Assembly: GCA_029204225.1 (NCBI GenBank)
Contig: CM055106.1
Location: 5,964,361-6,028,360, forward strand
DNA length: 64,000 nt
Reading direction: 5' to 3'
Origin: Diphasiastrum complanatum
Taxonomy: Eukaryota; Streptophyta; Lycopodiopsida; Lycopodiales; Lycopodiaceae
Part shown: piece by piece, positions 47,093 to 59,845 of the stretch
Layout: every line of letters starts with the position of its first letter
Position numbering within the stretch: the stretch's first letter is position 1
Notes under the pieces: model-generated
The model's input: only the letters and a program-made list of their open reading frames with translations
What the model was told of the DNA's origin: nothing
The model's database searches: none
Translations under genes and position numbers: made by a program

Positions 47093-47534
47093 TTCACGAG
47101 CAGCGTGAGTTGCCCGGGACCTCCCCCCCCCCCCTTCCCCCCTTCCTCGCACTTTCCTGGAAGGGGGTGTGTGCACCATGGCGCCCCCGGGCCACTGCAC
47201 CCTCAATCGGGCTCGCGGCCTGGGGGGTGGGAGAGCGAGCTGCAAAGGGGGAGGGAGCGGGTACGGGGGGAGAGAGAGAGAGAGAAAAGGAGGGGGAATG
47301 GGGGAGGGGGCGGGGTGGTACAAGGGGGGGGGGGGGTGGGGGCAGCATTGTACTCCATGCCCCCCCCCCTTTTCAATTTTCTTTTTGAATTTTTTTTTTT
47401 AAATTTTGGGGGCCCAATAAATATTGCCCCCCCCCCCCTCCCCCCCCCCGCCCCCCCCCCCCCCCCACCATCCAAATCATCGGCCATCACCCAGATCGTC
47501 GCCTCCCGCCCGTCATTGACGGGCACACTTCGCT
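47093..47534. other. GC-rich, homopolymer-rich island
   Basis: About 440 bp of very high GC in AT-rich surroundings. It has C runs (47122-47134, 47434 onward), G runs (47323-47340), a gagagagaga stretch at 47271 and T runs at 47388-47400. The 47425-47466 part is almost pure C. Apparent long frames on both strands (Gly/Arg or Pro-rich) follow from composition. It could be an inserted element end, a collapsed or low-quality assembly segment, or a G-quadruplex-prone insert. Confidence 0.7.
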
Positions 47535-47645
47535 AGTTGCCTAGAAAGAAATTTGAAGCTTTATGCAAAGCTTTAAATTTAAGAGCACGTGGTGGTTCTG
47601 TTACATAGTGAGGATTTCATTTTATGCATTGTCATTTAAGGAGGG
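47535..47645 (+). pseudogene. Copia RNase H extreme C-terminus and polypurine tract
   Basis: Reads LPRKKFEALCKALNLRARGGSVT followed by TAG at 47606, the usual last residues of a copia pol (KKFE.L...LNL). aaggaggg at 47638-47645 is a polypurine tract directly before TGTTAAAAAT. Only the last ~25 codons of this element remain. Confidence 0.78.
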
Positions 47646-48060
47646 TGTTAAAAATAAATGACTATGCTAAAGTTAATCCATAGGTTACTTTGACCCAAAA
47701 GGTTGACATTTGTGTAACCATGGTTATTTAGTTATCTAGGCCATATTAAGTTTGTCTTAACTTCAGTTGGACCCAATTTTAGTCATGTAGTGACTCGTGG
47801 GTCTTTATAGGTCTAATTTTGTTTAGGGGCCCTATCTTGACTTTTGGGTGTGCCCTACATTTAGTAAGTGGTTAAGCTTAGGGTTTGTTGGCACTTGGCC
47901 ATATCCAGGTAGAGTACTTGTATGTTCATTGTGTATACCATTTTTTCATTTGCTGGGCATTGCTCTCCATTTTTCTGCTTGCATTACTGTTGTCTCTCTC
48001 TTCTTGAGGGTGCCTAGCCTCTTCCCTCATTTGTCTTGTGGAGATTGTTTGATAGTAAGA
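47646..48060 (+). repeat. Copia 3' LTR (left part)
   Basis: Begins TGTTAAAAATAAATGACTATG immediately after the polypurine tract. The right end is lost where - strand copia coding begins near 48060. Confidence 0.6.
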
Positions 48061-49372
48061 TCTTGGTGCCTTGACTCTTGTTTTCCTACACCCTTGCTAT
48101 ATCTTCCACTTTTCTTGATGTTGCATACATTAGTAGAGAACTCCACAATGAAACCATAATCTAAAAGTTGGCCAATACTAATCAAATTCTTAGTGATGCT
48201 AGGAATGAAGAGAACACCATCTATCTTAGTCTTCTTGGAAGATCCTAAGCATAAGGGAATGGATCCCACACCTTCAACTTTACATTCATGATCATTTGTT
48301 GTAAAAATGGACTTTATAGGTTCTACATAAGGTGTGAGTTGAGAAAAATACTCTCTTTTACCTGACATGTGAGAGCTAGCCCCACTATCTATCCACCAAG
48401 GATCTTCACCTTTGAAATTTGATGATGAAAAAGTTGACATCATGAGTGAGTCCTTATGAGAACTCTCTTCCTCCTCTTGTCCAATGTTGGCTTGACTTTG
48501 AGCTTGCTTCATCTTAAAGCATTCCGAGACATGCCCCATCTTGCTACAATAGTAGCACTTGATCTTTGATTTGTCCTTCTTGGGCTTGACTTGTGATGAT
48601 GATGATGCAGATCCTCCTTAATCTCCATCATTTTCTTGCTCCTTTTTTAATGCTCATCCCTTGCTATTTGCTTTGCCTTTGCTCTTGAAAAATAAGGCTT
48701 TGTCATCACCATCATTAATGGAGAGCCTCTCCATCCTTGATTTGATGTGAGCCTTCCTACTCTCCTCAGCCATCAACACACTTTGAAGGTCTTCAAGTGT
48801 AGGCAAATTTCCCATCATGGCATAGCTTTGGACAAGGTTAGTAGAATCACTACTTAAGCCATTCAAAACTATTTGCACAAGCTCACTCTCTTTAATAGGT
48901 TCACCAATATTGGGAAGCTCCTTGTTCAAATTTTTCACTCTCAAAATAGATTGATGTCGACTCTCACTCTTCCCTTGGAAGCATTGAAGAACTTGATTCT
49001 TGAGGGAAAGTAATCTTGAGGTATTCTTGGACTCATAGATCTTTTGAAGAGTCTCCCAAGCTTCTTGGCTAAGGTACATGCTCCTACTTCCTTGAGCAAA
49101 TCACTTGCAACATTCATTTTAATACAATGGAGTGCAATCTTGCACCTCTTCTTGTATTTAGTTGCTTCTTGTGGATGGATTGGCTCATCTTCCTCTCCAT
49201 TCACTATATCCATCAAATCTTGCATGAAAAAGATGGAAGATTCCATTCTTAGCTTCCAAATTGAATAATCTGAATAGTTCAATCTATCACTAGAATCCAA
49301 AAGATAGGCACTCATAGATGTCATCTTCAATGATAGGGAGATAGATTCAATGAAACAAGATAGATTGTACAA
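48060..49372 (-). pseudogene. Copia element 4 gag-protease (- strand), 3'-truncated
   Basis: On the - strand: gag from about 49324 (DSSDRLNYSDYSIWKLRMES; KRCKIALHCIKMN). A frameshift near 49080 leads into the frame 49079-48654 (EAWETLQKIYESKNTSRLLS; LPTLEDLQSVLMAEESRK). Stops follow, then a zinc-knuckle remnant (GHVSECFK) and protease WWIDSGASSHMS, whose DSGA catalytic motif is intact, then IPSITKNLISIGQL. Sequence resembling copia ends at about 48060-48080, so integrase, RT and RNase H are missing. Confidence 0.87.
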
Positions 49373-50119
49373 GATATGATCACAACTAGCTATCCCACTC
49401 TCTTTGGGACTTGAGAGAAATCAGTCTTTGATTTCTCAACAAGATCTAAGGTGATCTTGAGCTTGATCAATCTTCTAGATCCAAACTAGATCCAAACCTT
49501 TTACTATAGATTTGATCAAAACTAGTCTCCTCTTTGATCTCAACTTCACAAGAAGGGTGAATCAACCTATATTGAACCAAAAGCACTTTAGAGCACACAA
49601 ATGTCTCACAATAAAGCCCTCTAAATTCAGGTTGAATCACATTGAAACATTCAATCACAAACCTATCCAAAATCGAGCAAAAAAGAAACACAATTTTCAC
49701 TAGTTTTGCATTTCTAGATGAAAAAAACATCAGAAGCCTTGATCTGAACCTAAAAGGTGTATTTTAGGACCTCAAGAACCCTAAGAACGACCTATTTAAG
49801 CTCTCAATGGCTGATTCACTTTCCTAAAGAGTGGTGGCATTCAAATTCTTATGAAAATCTTTACTAGGAGATATGTACTCCAAGATTCAACTCATAAGAA
49901 CTTTTTAATTTGCTTAGGTTGAATGGAAATGACTCAATCTCGGTTCCTACTGCTATAGCTCAGCAAAACAGATCTCCTTTGGTCTATTCTCACTCAAATG
50001 GAACCAAATTTGTAGGTACAATCACTAGATTAGCAACTAGTAGCAAGGACAAAACCAGTACTACTCAAATCTAGGATCTAAACTTGAGAAAATCAAATCT
50101 AAAACTCACTTTTGATTAG
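49373..50119 (-). other. Untranslated leader of copia element 4
   Basis: AT-rich sequence between the gag start and the PBS on the - strand. No coding motif is seen, as expected of a 5' leader. Confidence 0.55.
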
Positions 50120-50131
50120 GCTCTGATACCA
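50120..50131 (-). promoter_or_regulatory. Primer-binding site TGGTATCAGAGC of copia element 4
   Basis: A perfect 12-base match on the - strand, directly after the LTR that ends CTTTTGTCA. Confidence 0.88.
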
Positions 50132-50785
50132 TGACAAAAGTTTACAGCAAAATGAATCCCAATCAATCCTAAAAGTGATGGTGAATGCACCAATGAATGA
50201 TCTAGATCAAAACTAGAAGCTAGAATCTAGATTAGTTATGAAAACTAGCTTACCTTGGCATTAAATTTTAGCTCCACTTTGGGCACATAGATTTGATGAA
50301 ACTTTTGAAATAAAAGTACAGCAAGCTTCCCTGACCTGTAAAATACTTTAGTACCTTCCAATGAATGTCATAAAGACACAAGACACTCAAAGATCAATGC
50401 TACAACTCGCCACTCAAAGACAATGTTGATGGAAGTGGAAAAACTCGATTTTTCTTCATATTTTGATGGAGATCCCATCACATATTTATACATTTCAAGC
50501 TTGGATCTGAACATTTTAGGGCATCTCTGAACTTATCATACCCTAACCCTAACATCTAACCTAATAGGTCATTGGATCCACCCTAATTTGGGGTCAAAAT
50601 CTCAAGATCCAAAAACAATGTAAAACATGCTATTTTTAGCTCCTAAAAATTTTCTAACTTATCTAAACACACATCCTATGCTATTTGGCACGTGTGGCAT
50701 CTATTTACATGGCCATCTTGCCAATTACAATGCATGTGATCAAAATTGGTCAAGCTAAAATTGTGAAATTTCACTAACTAGAGCC
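50132..50785 (-). repeat. Copia element 4, 5' LTR (putative extent)
   Basis: The inner border is fixed by the PBS at 50131. The outer border is not clear because a LINE fragment begins at about 50790. The interior contains catatttataca, a possible TATA region, at about 50478. No second LTR copy is in the window to confirm the length. Confidence 0.6.
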
Positions 50786-50789
50786 ACAT

Positions 50790-51580
50790 CATTTGTAGAA
50801 TATCCCCAAGATCGCATCTTCTACCACCACACTACTCAATGACTCTCTCAAACTCATCAATATATAATCCAAATAAGGTGGGAGAGAGGGAGCAACCCTG
50901 CTTCACTCTGATGGTACTCCATATATGCTCTAAAATGTGGGCCCATATCACTCCAAAAGCAGCCAAAAACCCTCTCATAAAGTGCCATCACTGCAAGAGC
51001 TGTGTCAATAGAGAAGCCAAGGTCACATAATTTCTTGATGAGAAGGGAACATGGGACAAAATTGAAGTCTTTGTTGAGGTCAACAAAGCAACAATAACCC
51101 CTCTGTCTCTGATGTTTGGCTTCCTTGATGATAGCTCGAAGAGTAAAGACATGGTCAATGGTGGAATAGTGAGCTCGAAACCAGCTTGGCCCAGAGCATG
51201 TAGTCGCCTAATCTCAGTCTCAGAACAGACCGCTGACTGAAGAATAGTGCTATATAGTTTTGCAATAACGTGCCCGATCATGATAGTATGGTAGTTATTA
51301 GGGTTCATGGGATCACCATTCTTGTGAATAGGATGGATGATATTATTGCACCAAGTGGAGGGAAAACCAAAAATGATTGCACGATTTAGCAAAGTGGCTA
51401 GGATAGGTGAGAATATGTCCACACGGATCAACAATTCAGATTCAAGGTCCTCTATGTCTCTGGTGCGGTAGGTCTTCATTTTGTTGATGGCCATGAAGAC
51501 CATATCAAAGGCGAAGAAGGTGAACTCACATGGGGAGGGGAGATGGAGATGGGTGAGTCACTGGGTATAGTGTATAGTGT
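50790..51580 (-). mobile_element. LINE fragment F (RT)
   Basis: From about 51503 the - strand reads MKTYRTRDIEDLESELL, NIIHPIHKNGDPMNPNNYHT, IAKLYSTILQSAV and ALGQAGFE. Then, in another frame, come CCFVDLNKDFNFVP (normally KAFD, so the catalytic Asp is Asn) and VKQGCSLSPTLFGLYIDEFE near 50850. It is the same family as copies B-D, truncated at both sides, with several frameshifts and no (GA)n flank. It supplies the NPNNY region that copy B lost. Confidence 0.85.
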
Positions 51581-52148
51581 ATAGTGAAGTGGCATATGTG
51601 GTCCATATATGTAAGTCTTCAAGAAGAGGTGAGGAACGAGGGATGAATTCATGCCAAAAGTCGCATGTGGAGGAGCTAAATAAGGGATTAGTAAGGCGTT
51701 TCCCTTCCTGTTCTTTGTGGCACACTGTTCAGAAGAAAGGTGTTACATTGCCCACCAAGACACTTACACTCTTATAGCACAAGTATTACAGGAAAAAATG
51801 TACCATTGCATACGATGAAGATGTCTAAAGTCCTTTAAAATACCTTTATATCTACAGCTTTTATTGGAATTTTTGATGAATGATGTGCTGGTATGCAACC
51901 TGCAGAAGACGAATTAAGTAGAGAGCTTCAAAGCTGTTAATAAAAAATACGAGTTGCAAAACCAGCTTTATTCAGACTACTTGGGAGCATTTATCCACCC
52001 AAGCGTAATGAATTCAACAGGCGTAGTTTTGTTTTATCGTTTAGGAGTAGCCAAGAAAATATAAAAAGAAATCTAGCAGCCTTTTCAAAGCAAATCCGAT
52101 CCAGCGGTAAAATCATTTCTGATGGTTGTACACATGTATCAAGTTGAC
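51581..52148. other. 3' flank of the epimerase gene
   Basis: No coding motif. The part next to 52148 should include the epimerase 3' UTR (- strand); no other feature is recognised. Confidence 0.5.
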
Positions 52149-55100
52149 TTATTCTTGACTGGGGTTGGCAGTAGATGGCAATGTATAGCCCCAAGGATTT
52201 TTCATGATCCAGGTCCACTGATCACGACACATTTCCTCTAACCCATATTTTGATCTGCAAGCCATGGAAGATTGTACGACTGAGTTATTTTCCTCTGTCA
52301 AACATTTATCAAATACATATAAAGAAATCAGCAAAAAGTAAAGTAGAATGTGATTACCTATTGCTAATGAGTAGTAAATACTATATTACAACTTGGAATA
52401 CAATGATTTTAACGTCAACGATATGCAGCAAAAATATTGTGATTCCACATATAAGAACTCACTTCCAACCAAGTTCTTGCTCAGCCTTCTTGGTACTTGC
52501 ATAGATTTCACTGCAGTCTCCAGGTCTCCGTGCCACAAACTTATAAGGTATTTTCTGTACGATTCTCCACATTATAGCAAGTACAATCTTTAGTGTCACA
52601 TGTATCAAATGACAACAAGAAAAAACATTGATCAAAAGAAGATTTCAAATCGCCCACGTCAGAATTTCTACCTTCCCCGATGCATTCTCAAAAGCAGCAA
52701 TCATTTCCAAGACTGACACACCCTTCCCTGTTCCAAGATTATATACTGCACAACCTGCTACATAATTAGAATCACTTGGTTATAAAGCCGAAAGAACCCA
52801 CCAGCTTCTAGAATCTGGTAATATGAATTTTGGTTAGCACAAGCAGTAACTAATATTCTTGTATGGACAATACAAGATAACCTAGAAATATTATTGACTT
52901 AAAAGATGACCAACATCAGACTACACAATCTGTCTAAGCAAAATTTTCAACTGCATAGAAATGCATTTATTCAGAAGCACTGAGCTTGCAATAAGCAAGA
53001 AGGAATGTGACCATTTATGGATGATCATGAAGGAGTCTCTTATTTAGACTCTTGGTTTGATCTTGTTGTAGCTCAAGATGTCAATAAGAGTTTAATCTTT
53101 AGCATGTATTTGTGACAACAAGATAGCTACTAGATCTTATCAAATTGTAATAGTACATTACATGCTATTTTTCGCGAATGTTAAATAATCTTATTCAAAC
53201 ATACTTATCGCAGACAAATATCGAATGTAAAAGCCTTAAATATGAAAAAATATCTATCCAAGGAGACATTCGAATATAATATATCAAAGGCCAAATACAC
53301 ATGATATGTCGACCTTTGAACTTATAAAATTAAAGGATGACCCTGAATTAAAGACAACTCTGATTATAAGGCACATAATCTAAGGACTTAACCGAATCGA
53401 CTCGACCTCTAACAAAGAGATCTGAATAAGGAATATTCTAAGTTGAATCAGATAGCTCTCACTTCAACCAACAGTTGCGCATTTCCATGTGGACTTCTTG
53501 CATTGGTTTAATAAGAAGTGACAGGGGTAGGCCCTGATCTGATGACTAGATGACAAGGCGGGTCCTGGCCCCTCATTGCAGAATCCAGATCATATATGAT
53601 TCAAAGAGGTGTCCCAAATGTACAAAACATGATGTACTTGGTAATGGCCATTGGGAGGACCACTACTACATATAATTTGGGACCCGGGCAGCGAATGGCG
53701 GAAGCCATGAGCTGCTTAGAGACCGGATTATATGTGGTAAAGGGCAGACCAATGGAGCATTACTGCATGTAATTGCCTTTGGCAAAGAATTGAAATTTTT
53801 TTACTAACTTTTTTTTTTGAATTATTTTATTTTTACATGTGGCAAATTGATCTGTTTCCAATTCTTTATGTAATTTATTATGGAAAATGAGTGTTAATCA
53901 GATTGCGGCGTAGCAGAAACAAGCAGGATGTTGAAGAAACGGGTAGAATTTTTGGGGCCCTATATAACACAAGATAATATAGGCCCCAAATAAGCCTAAA
54001 AGTCCTGCCAGTGGCAATTATGTAATTCATTCATCCGTACTACAGAAACAGGTCCTCAATGCTTATTAAGATCTAGGAGTTTGGTGCACTACAGACTTCA
54101 TATAAGGTAACAACAACAAAAATGTAATTTTGTAGTGACACAAAACATAAATGTATGTTTGTTGATCATGGGTCACACAACAATCAAACTGGGCCAAGAG
54201 AAGTAGGAGAATGCATTCTCACTAAGCTCTCTACTGTATCTGCAGTCATTATCCACCATGTCAGTATAGTGCCAAATGTATGGGCCAAGAAAGCCAAACA
54301 CATGAATGATAATATGTTGATGTCAATTCACCGATGAAGATATGTGAAGCAAGAGCATAAGCAAATACTTGAAGCATCCAATACGAGTTTGGCTGTAAAC
54401 TAATAATATCAAGACTCTTCAAGATGTAGCATAAAAACTCTATCGCATTCAATGATATAACTGATCAAACGGATGGATGTAATCTAGTTGCAAATATAGG
54501 GACACGAACATAGCCATAAACGTTGCCAACACAAAGCACGCAAACATGGAGGGGTGCCACAAATTTTGCTAGTCCTATGGAAGGAAGTTTTGGGCCATCT
54601 AGATTAAAGCATGGGAATGGACAATGTTGTACTTGTAGTTCACTTCTTGCTAGAGGTGCTATGGCAACTAGACCTAATAAATATAGAAAGAAGTGATACC
54701 TTGCCTGGTAGCTTTGCTTTAGAGAACAAAAAGCTTGCAAATGGTGTTGTGTTGTGTCACTTCTTCAAGATACATATCCCCTTTGGCCATATTGAGTCGC
54801 CTACCGTTAGCAAGATGTTAGGCCAAGTTTCACCTATTGGGTCTTCTTATTCTCCTTAGAGTTCAAAGAGTCCACACATGGCATTGCTTACATAAGAGGT
54901 GTTACTTATCAAGAGTGAGTTATAGCCCATCCGTAGAGCTTGGGCCACTAGTTTAATGGTTCGAGCTATAAAGAATTCATATGGATATTATGATTCTGAT
55001 TGTTATGACAGTTATTATCACTTATTGATGATTGTATCATTTCATTTTGAGTTTTCTTTTTAAGTCCAATTTAAACCTTTATTGTTAAACCTTAAATAAG

Positions 55101-55849
55101 TACTACAGATTCTAGATATCTAGATAGTGGTATGTACATTGCAAGTATTAAGTTTGGAATGGTCAATTGGACATTAGATCTTGTTTTCATTTCTCAAGTT
55201 TTCAAATGTACATTGGTATTTGGCATTGGGCAGTATGTATTGCTAATATGCATCTAAAATATAGCATTTTGGATCTCGGCAGATCGTCAATCATATGATC
55301 GATCCTTGTATTTTGAATCTTGATGTCAAATTCTATTGATGGTTGAAATGTTGATGCTTGTACATTATAAATCAAGGACTAGTTTTTCGTCGATCAACCT
55401 TCAAGATTCATCATTTATTGTCTAGCATCAAGGAGATTGTAGTCATGTGAACTAGATTCAAATCAATGAAGATCTTGCTATGTTCTATGATGATAGATGT
55501 TACATGTATCTAAATACCACATAAAATTTAGTACTACCAATCACCACTCAAGAGTCAGTGCTCTCAGTGCGCTCACCACTCTCTAGTATTACAATAAAAT
55601 TATTTCTAAATTTTTTGGGAATTTTACATTCTTATTACTCATTAGCAATAAAATCCTATAAATCTAGGCTAATCATTCTTCCTAGTTCAAATATTTCTAA
55701 ACCATGAACTTTTTTTTAAAACTTGCTATATTTATTAATTCCAATCTCAGAAAAAATTAGTGAACTTGATATGAATTAAGTCAACCTCTAGCAATGCATA
55801 TAGCATAGGATAGTGTCCCTTCAACTAATCAACTCTTGCTTTTCAGCAT

Positions 55850-56340
55850 GCAGAAAGCACACCGACGAGCCGCACATGATCCCATACCCACCGCCTAGCC
55901 ACCCACCTTCCCTGACCCCAAAAGGCTAGTACCAGGGCACAAGGGAACATTGTCTACTTCGAGCTTATATGGAGGCTATTACACATTTGAACTTTGCTTA
56001 TGGGACATTTCCTACACCTTCCCTGGGTGCCACTACCTCTAGCACACCCACTGTATGCAGGTTGCAAATAGGTCTGCTAACACCTCCATGCAAGCAAGTA
56101 TCGTGAAACACATCCCCCACATGGCTCACACAAAACACCACGTCAAAGTTCGGCAACACAAAGCAGCACAATTGGCCCAGTAGATAAGAGCATGCACAAA
56201 GCACACCTGCGAGCGGCTGCATCTGGGATCCCATCCCCACTACCTAGCCACTTGCCTTCCCCTTGACCCCAAAAGGTTGGTATCAGAGGACGAGGGAACA
56301 TTGTCTACTTCGAGCTTATATGGAGGCTATTATGCATCTA
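55850..56340. repeat. Direct duplication, period about 337 bp
   Basis: The segment agcatgca.aaagcacacc..cgagc (55850) to gggaacattgtctacttcgagcttatatggaggctatta (about 55982) recurs at about 56187-56332. Both copies contain cctagccac..ccttcc and gaccccaaaaggttagta/ggttggtatcaga. The second copy contains ttggtatcagag, resembling a PBS, so the unit may be an LTR-element edge. Confidence 0.75.
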
Positions 56341-57684
56341 AATTGCATTTGATAAAGTCTCGAACTTTCACCTAGTCATATTTTGATCTTGCTTAGCTAC
56401 AAGAAATTCTCCATAAAGTGAAGGACTGGACCTCTTGACAAAGGTGGTCCTAATTGTTGAAAATCAGAGAAATAAAATGTCTAATAATCATCTCTCAATT
56501 TGAGCTAAGTGGTAGAGGTTGCACTAGAACCATTACAAACTCGAATTTGCAATTCTAGCTTTTCTAGACCATTGTTCACTTCACACCTGATCTACTAGTG
56601 ATAATTAATTCAGATCTCACTCAAACTTTACAACACCAAAAGAAGGCATAAGATTGCACAAATTTAACATATTCACAACTTAATCCATTCATAAGGATTT
56701 ATACTAGCTCGCTTTCCTCCATGCCATGTCCTATGCAAGACGATTCTCCATTCAAGTCCTTTACTCTCAATAGATATGATTGAGCACTTCACCTTTCTTT
56801 TGGAAAGATTGAAAGCGTTGATTCCTTAAAGACTAAAGTCAACAATCTGGATGTATTCTTGGACTCATAGATCGTTAACAAGGTTTTCTTTTAAAGAGTT
56901 TCTCGAATTTCAAAAAAACAGCAAGTAACCAAAACGTGGTTAAACTGAGAACTCTACTTTTTTTCCCACAGTAATAGCCCTTTAGAAGCATGCTTTGTCA
57001 GAGTTACACTTATTCATAAGCAAAGAAAAATTCCTTATTCAACTTTTTCATTCTAGAACAGAAACTTGCGAGTAGTGCACCGTGACATCTCACTGAACAC
57101 CTCTGTAACCTAACTGGGCCACGTCATCTAGTTCCCCTATGACTCATTGATAGACCCATAAAAATCCACTATCATGAGTTTAGGCCTCCAACCATTAATT
57201 ATGACCATATACACATGGGGGCCCCACCCCTAATCATCATAATTAACTTACGGGTCGAGGTAGGTCTACTGAACTCTAACGAGATAATCAATCCGAGATC
57301 AAACGTGGGCATGACAATACTTATAGACACAAAATCAAAAGCAATGAACAGTAACTTGGTTGGGTTTGATTCTTGATTGACCATTGCATTAGCGTTGCAC
57401 CTTGACTTTAGGTGATGGTGGAATAACTACTACAACAAATCTATTAACAAATTTAATAGTTAGGCCTATAACATCCTAATCTGGTTGCATCTAATGCCAA
57501 GATAACTACAATAACTATCGAGAAGAAAAAATGATGGAAGTATTCACTTAGCATGCTATATGGAGGATATGTAAATAGTGTGCTAACATGCTAGGCGAAT
57601 ATTACTGTGTAAATAGTAAAGTTGAAAAGGGCGGTAAGTCATAGTGAGGAACTATTGATCATTCTACAGCTTCTTTTGGTGTCT

Positions 57685-58277
57685 ATGAGTAGATGGTAGG
57701 AGATGCTTGACAAAGTTCCTTTATAGGAGGATCTTCCCACTATCATGTTGCATGTATGGCATTCTTTGTAGGGAGTTCTATTTGATCATCATGTTATTGT
57801 TCATGTTTCTTATGTGATGCCATTGTCTCCGATGTGTTTTCATAACACAGTATCATAACATATCATAGGCTTTCACAGCACTTTTCTAAGCAGTGAGTTC
57901 AATTTCTCACATTCACTGTTGCCATCTTTGCAGTCTATGATTTTTTATTCTCCACTCACTCTCTCCTACAATCCCATCAACATACTTCGTTGTGCTAATG
58001 TTCGAGAATCTCTCCCAGTAGCTTCACGGAAGGTTCCCATAAGGACCTCCAGACTAGTATCAATAGCATCTCGACGAAACCTTTTATGGCTTATGTTTCC
58101 AATGTCTATGAATGTCTTTGTAGGAGATGCTTGGTGGTGTTCCTTTGCAGGAGGATCCACCCAACAATCTCATGTTGGTTGTGATTTGCGTGGTGTTTTT
58201 TGTAGGGAAATTATACTTGATCATCATGTTATTGTTGATCATTGATTGTTCTTATGTGATGCCATTATCATTGATGT
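57685..58277. repeat. Direct duplication, spacing about 420 bp
   Basis: aggagatgcttg.c...gttcctttataggaggatc.(a)ccca.catc...tcatgttg at 57700 matches aggagatgcttggtggtgttcctttgcaggaggatccacccaac at 58115. Both copies continue into ttgatcatcatgttattgttcat and ttatgtgatgccatt. It is located within the large epimerase intron. Confidence 0.7.
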
Positions 58278-59592
58278 AAGTTTATAAGAACAGCTAATCT
58301 GACCTATTTTATGCACTTTAAACACAAAATACAGTTCCACTTTGATTCAAAAAAGTACTGCTAAGATCCAGTTTCCACAACAAAAAACTCAAAATGGCCT
58401 CCCTGTGTGGTGTCCCGGTGTATGATGTAGACTTGTCTACAATCACTAGCATGTTGTAGTCAGTCTTTGAGTTTATAAAAGAAGGTGCCAGCATCTACGT
58501 CTTCAAATGAAGAAAAGTCAAGCTCTTGATTGGTAATTTGAACATGCACGCAGTCCCTGTCAGTGCATATAAGTCTTTTCCATAGTTCAATAACATGCCC
58601 TGAATGTATGTTGCTAGCCTCTGATTCTTGATGAATGATGGCCTTTCATCTACCATGAAAGCCGTAAGCTAACCTTAACTATCCCCATCGAACCACTAAC
58701 TAAAGAGCCTAACATTCTCTAATGATCCTTAATAGACTGTTGAGAAGTTGTTCAATTACTTGTAATCCAATACCTGCATCACCATCACTGAATAATTTAT
58801 GGAGAGCGACTGCGTGACCTTCTGCTAAATCCATTATATGGATGTAATCACGGATCTGCCCACACAGATACAGAGAAAATTGTCAAAGAAAACACGGTGG
58901 CATTAGGATGTCATATAATCCCATAAAACTCAAACAAAATACTTGATTTGGCATCAAGTTACAACAAAAGACAACTTCGGTGCAAGAAAATTTTGATAAT
59001 AGTACCTTACTCCTGTTCCATCTCTTGTAGGCTAGTCATTTCCATACACAGTCAGCTCCTTCTGCCTTCCAACAGCCACTTGCTGCAAAATTGGCATGAG
59101 ATTGTTTGGAATACCACAAGGATCTTCACCAATAAGACCACTAGGGTAAGCACCCACTGGATTGAAATATCTAAGCAACATGATTCTCCATTCAGGATCT
59201 GCTGTGCAAATATCACAGCACATTTGTTCAATAAAAATCTGCACCGACACAATGAGAATTTCATTAGCATAAAGACATTTAACAATGACAAAAAGCTACT
59301 CGTAACAAACTGATGGCTACAATCTTTTGAGCTCAATTCTTCACAAAAAAATTAAAGTGCCCATGAACTCTAGAAGTAGCAACCACAACACTGAAAATAC
59401 AATGAATTGTCAGCAATGCTGCCAAGACAGATATGAGGAAATCTCATTCCCCATACATTTTCATGGGTAGCTATCTTTTGCAGCAAGGAAATGTATTTTC
59501 CACAATAGCGCTATCTTCCCTGATAATGTAGTAGCAGGTAGTGACTTCTCCTCTGTATTTTAAATCCACCTCCCATTGCAAAATCCACTCAC

Positions 59593-59696
59593 ATTGAGTT
59601 GACACAAAAGGTGGAGGCCCCTTCCTGCTTGCAGAGAAGGCTCAGGATTGAGTTGGCACAGAAGATGGAGAGCCCTCTTGCTAGCAGAAAGCTCCA
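59593..59696. repeat. Tandem duplication, 54-bp period, two copies
   Basis: attgagttgacacaaaaggtggaggccc..ttgcagagaaggctc at 59593 and attgagttggcacagaagatggag.gccc..agcagaaagctcc at 59647. It lies in the 770-bp epimerase intron. Confidence 0.75.
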
Positions 59697-59825
59697 AGTG
59701 GATCACCCGGCATATTACATTGGGGACGGCTCTGGACCTCAGGGTCCCACCTTGTCAACCGTATGACATTGGACTCCAATCTCACTGTAGCCCCCCTACA
59801 ACAAAACCCACACAGCGTTGTGTGT

Positions 59826-59845
59826 TGGGGGTGGGGGTGGGGGGA
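59826..59845 (+). other. G-quadruplex-prone tract
   Basis: Three runs of five to six G separated by single T (ggggg t ggggg t gggggg), preceded by an ACACA/TGTGT short inverted repeat. It is on the template side of the epimerase transcript, within an intron. Confidence 0.5.

Larger units (their letters stand above)
52755..58773 (-). other. 6.0-kb intron of the epimerase gene
   Basis: Lies between the LAEGH and YNLGTG exons. It holds two direct duplications (separate entries) but no recognisable pol motif. Other introns of the gene are 105-770 bp, so this one was expanded by insertions that I cannot classify. The 52860-55850 part is AT-rich with nothing recognised. Confidence 0.7.

Noticed and set aside
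47050-47536. Overlapping Gly/Arg- and Pro-rich frames on both strands
   Set aside because: They arise from G and C homopolymers in the GC island; both strands are open at once, which argues for composition rather than coding.
54938-54975. B-box-like ggttcgagc, possible tRNA or SINE
   Set aside because: No A box at suitable distance and no tRNA cloverleaf could be drawn.
57919-58245. 108-codon frame in the epimerase intron
   Set aside because: It overlaps a directly duplicated non-coding segment, has no recognisable domain and is antisense to the host gene.
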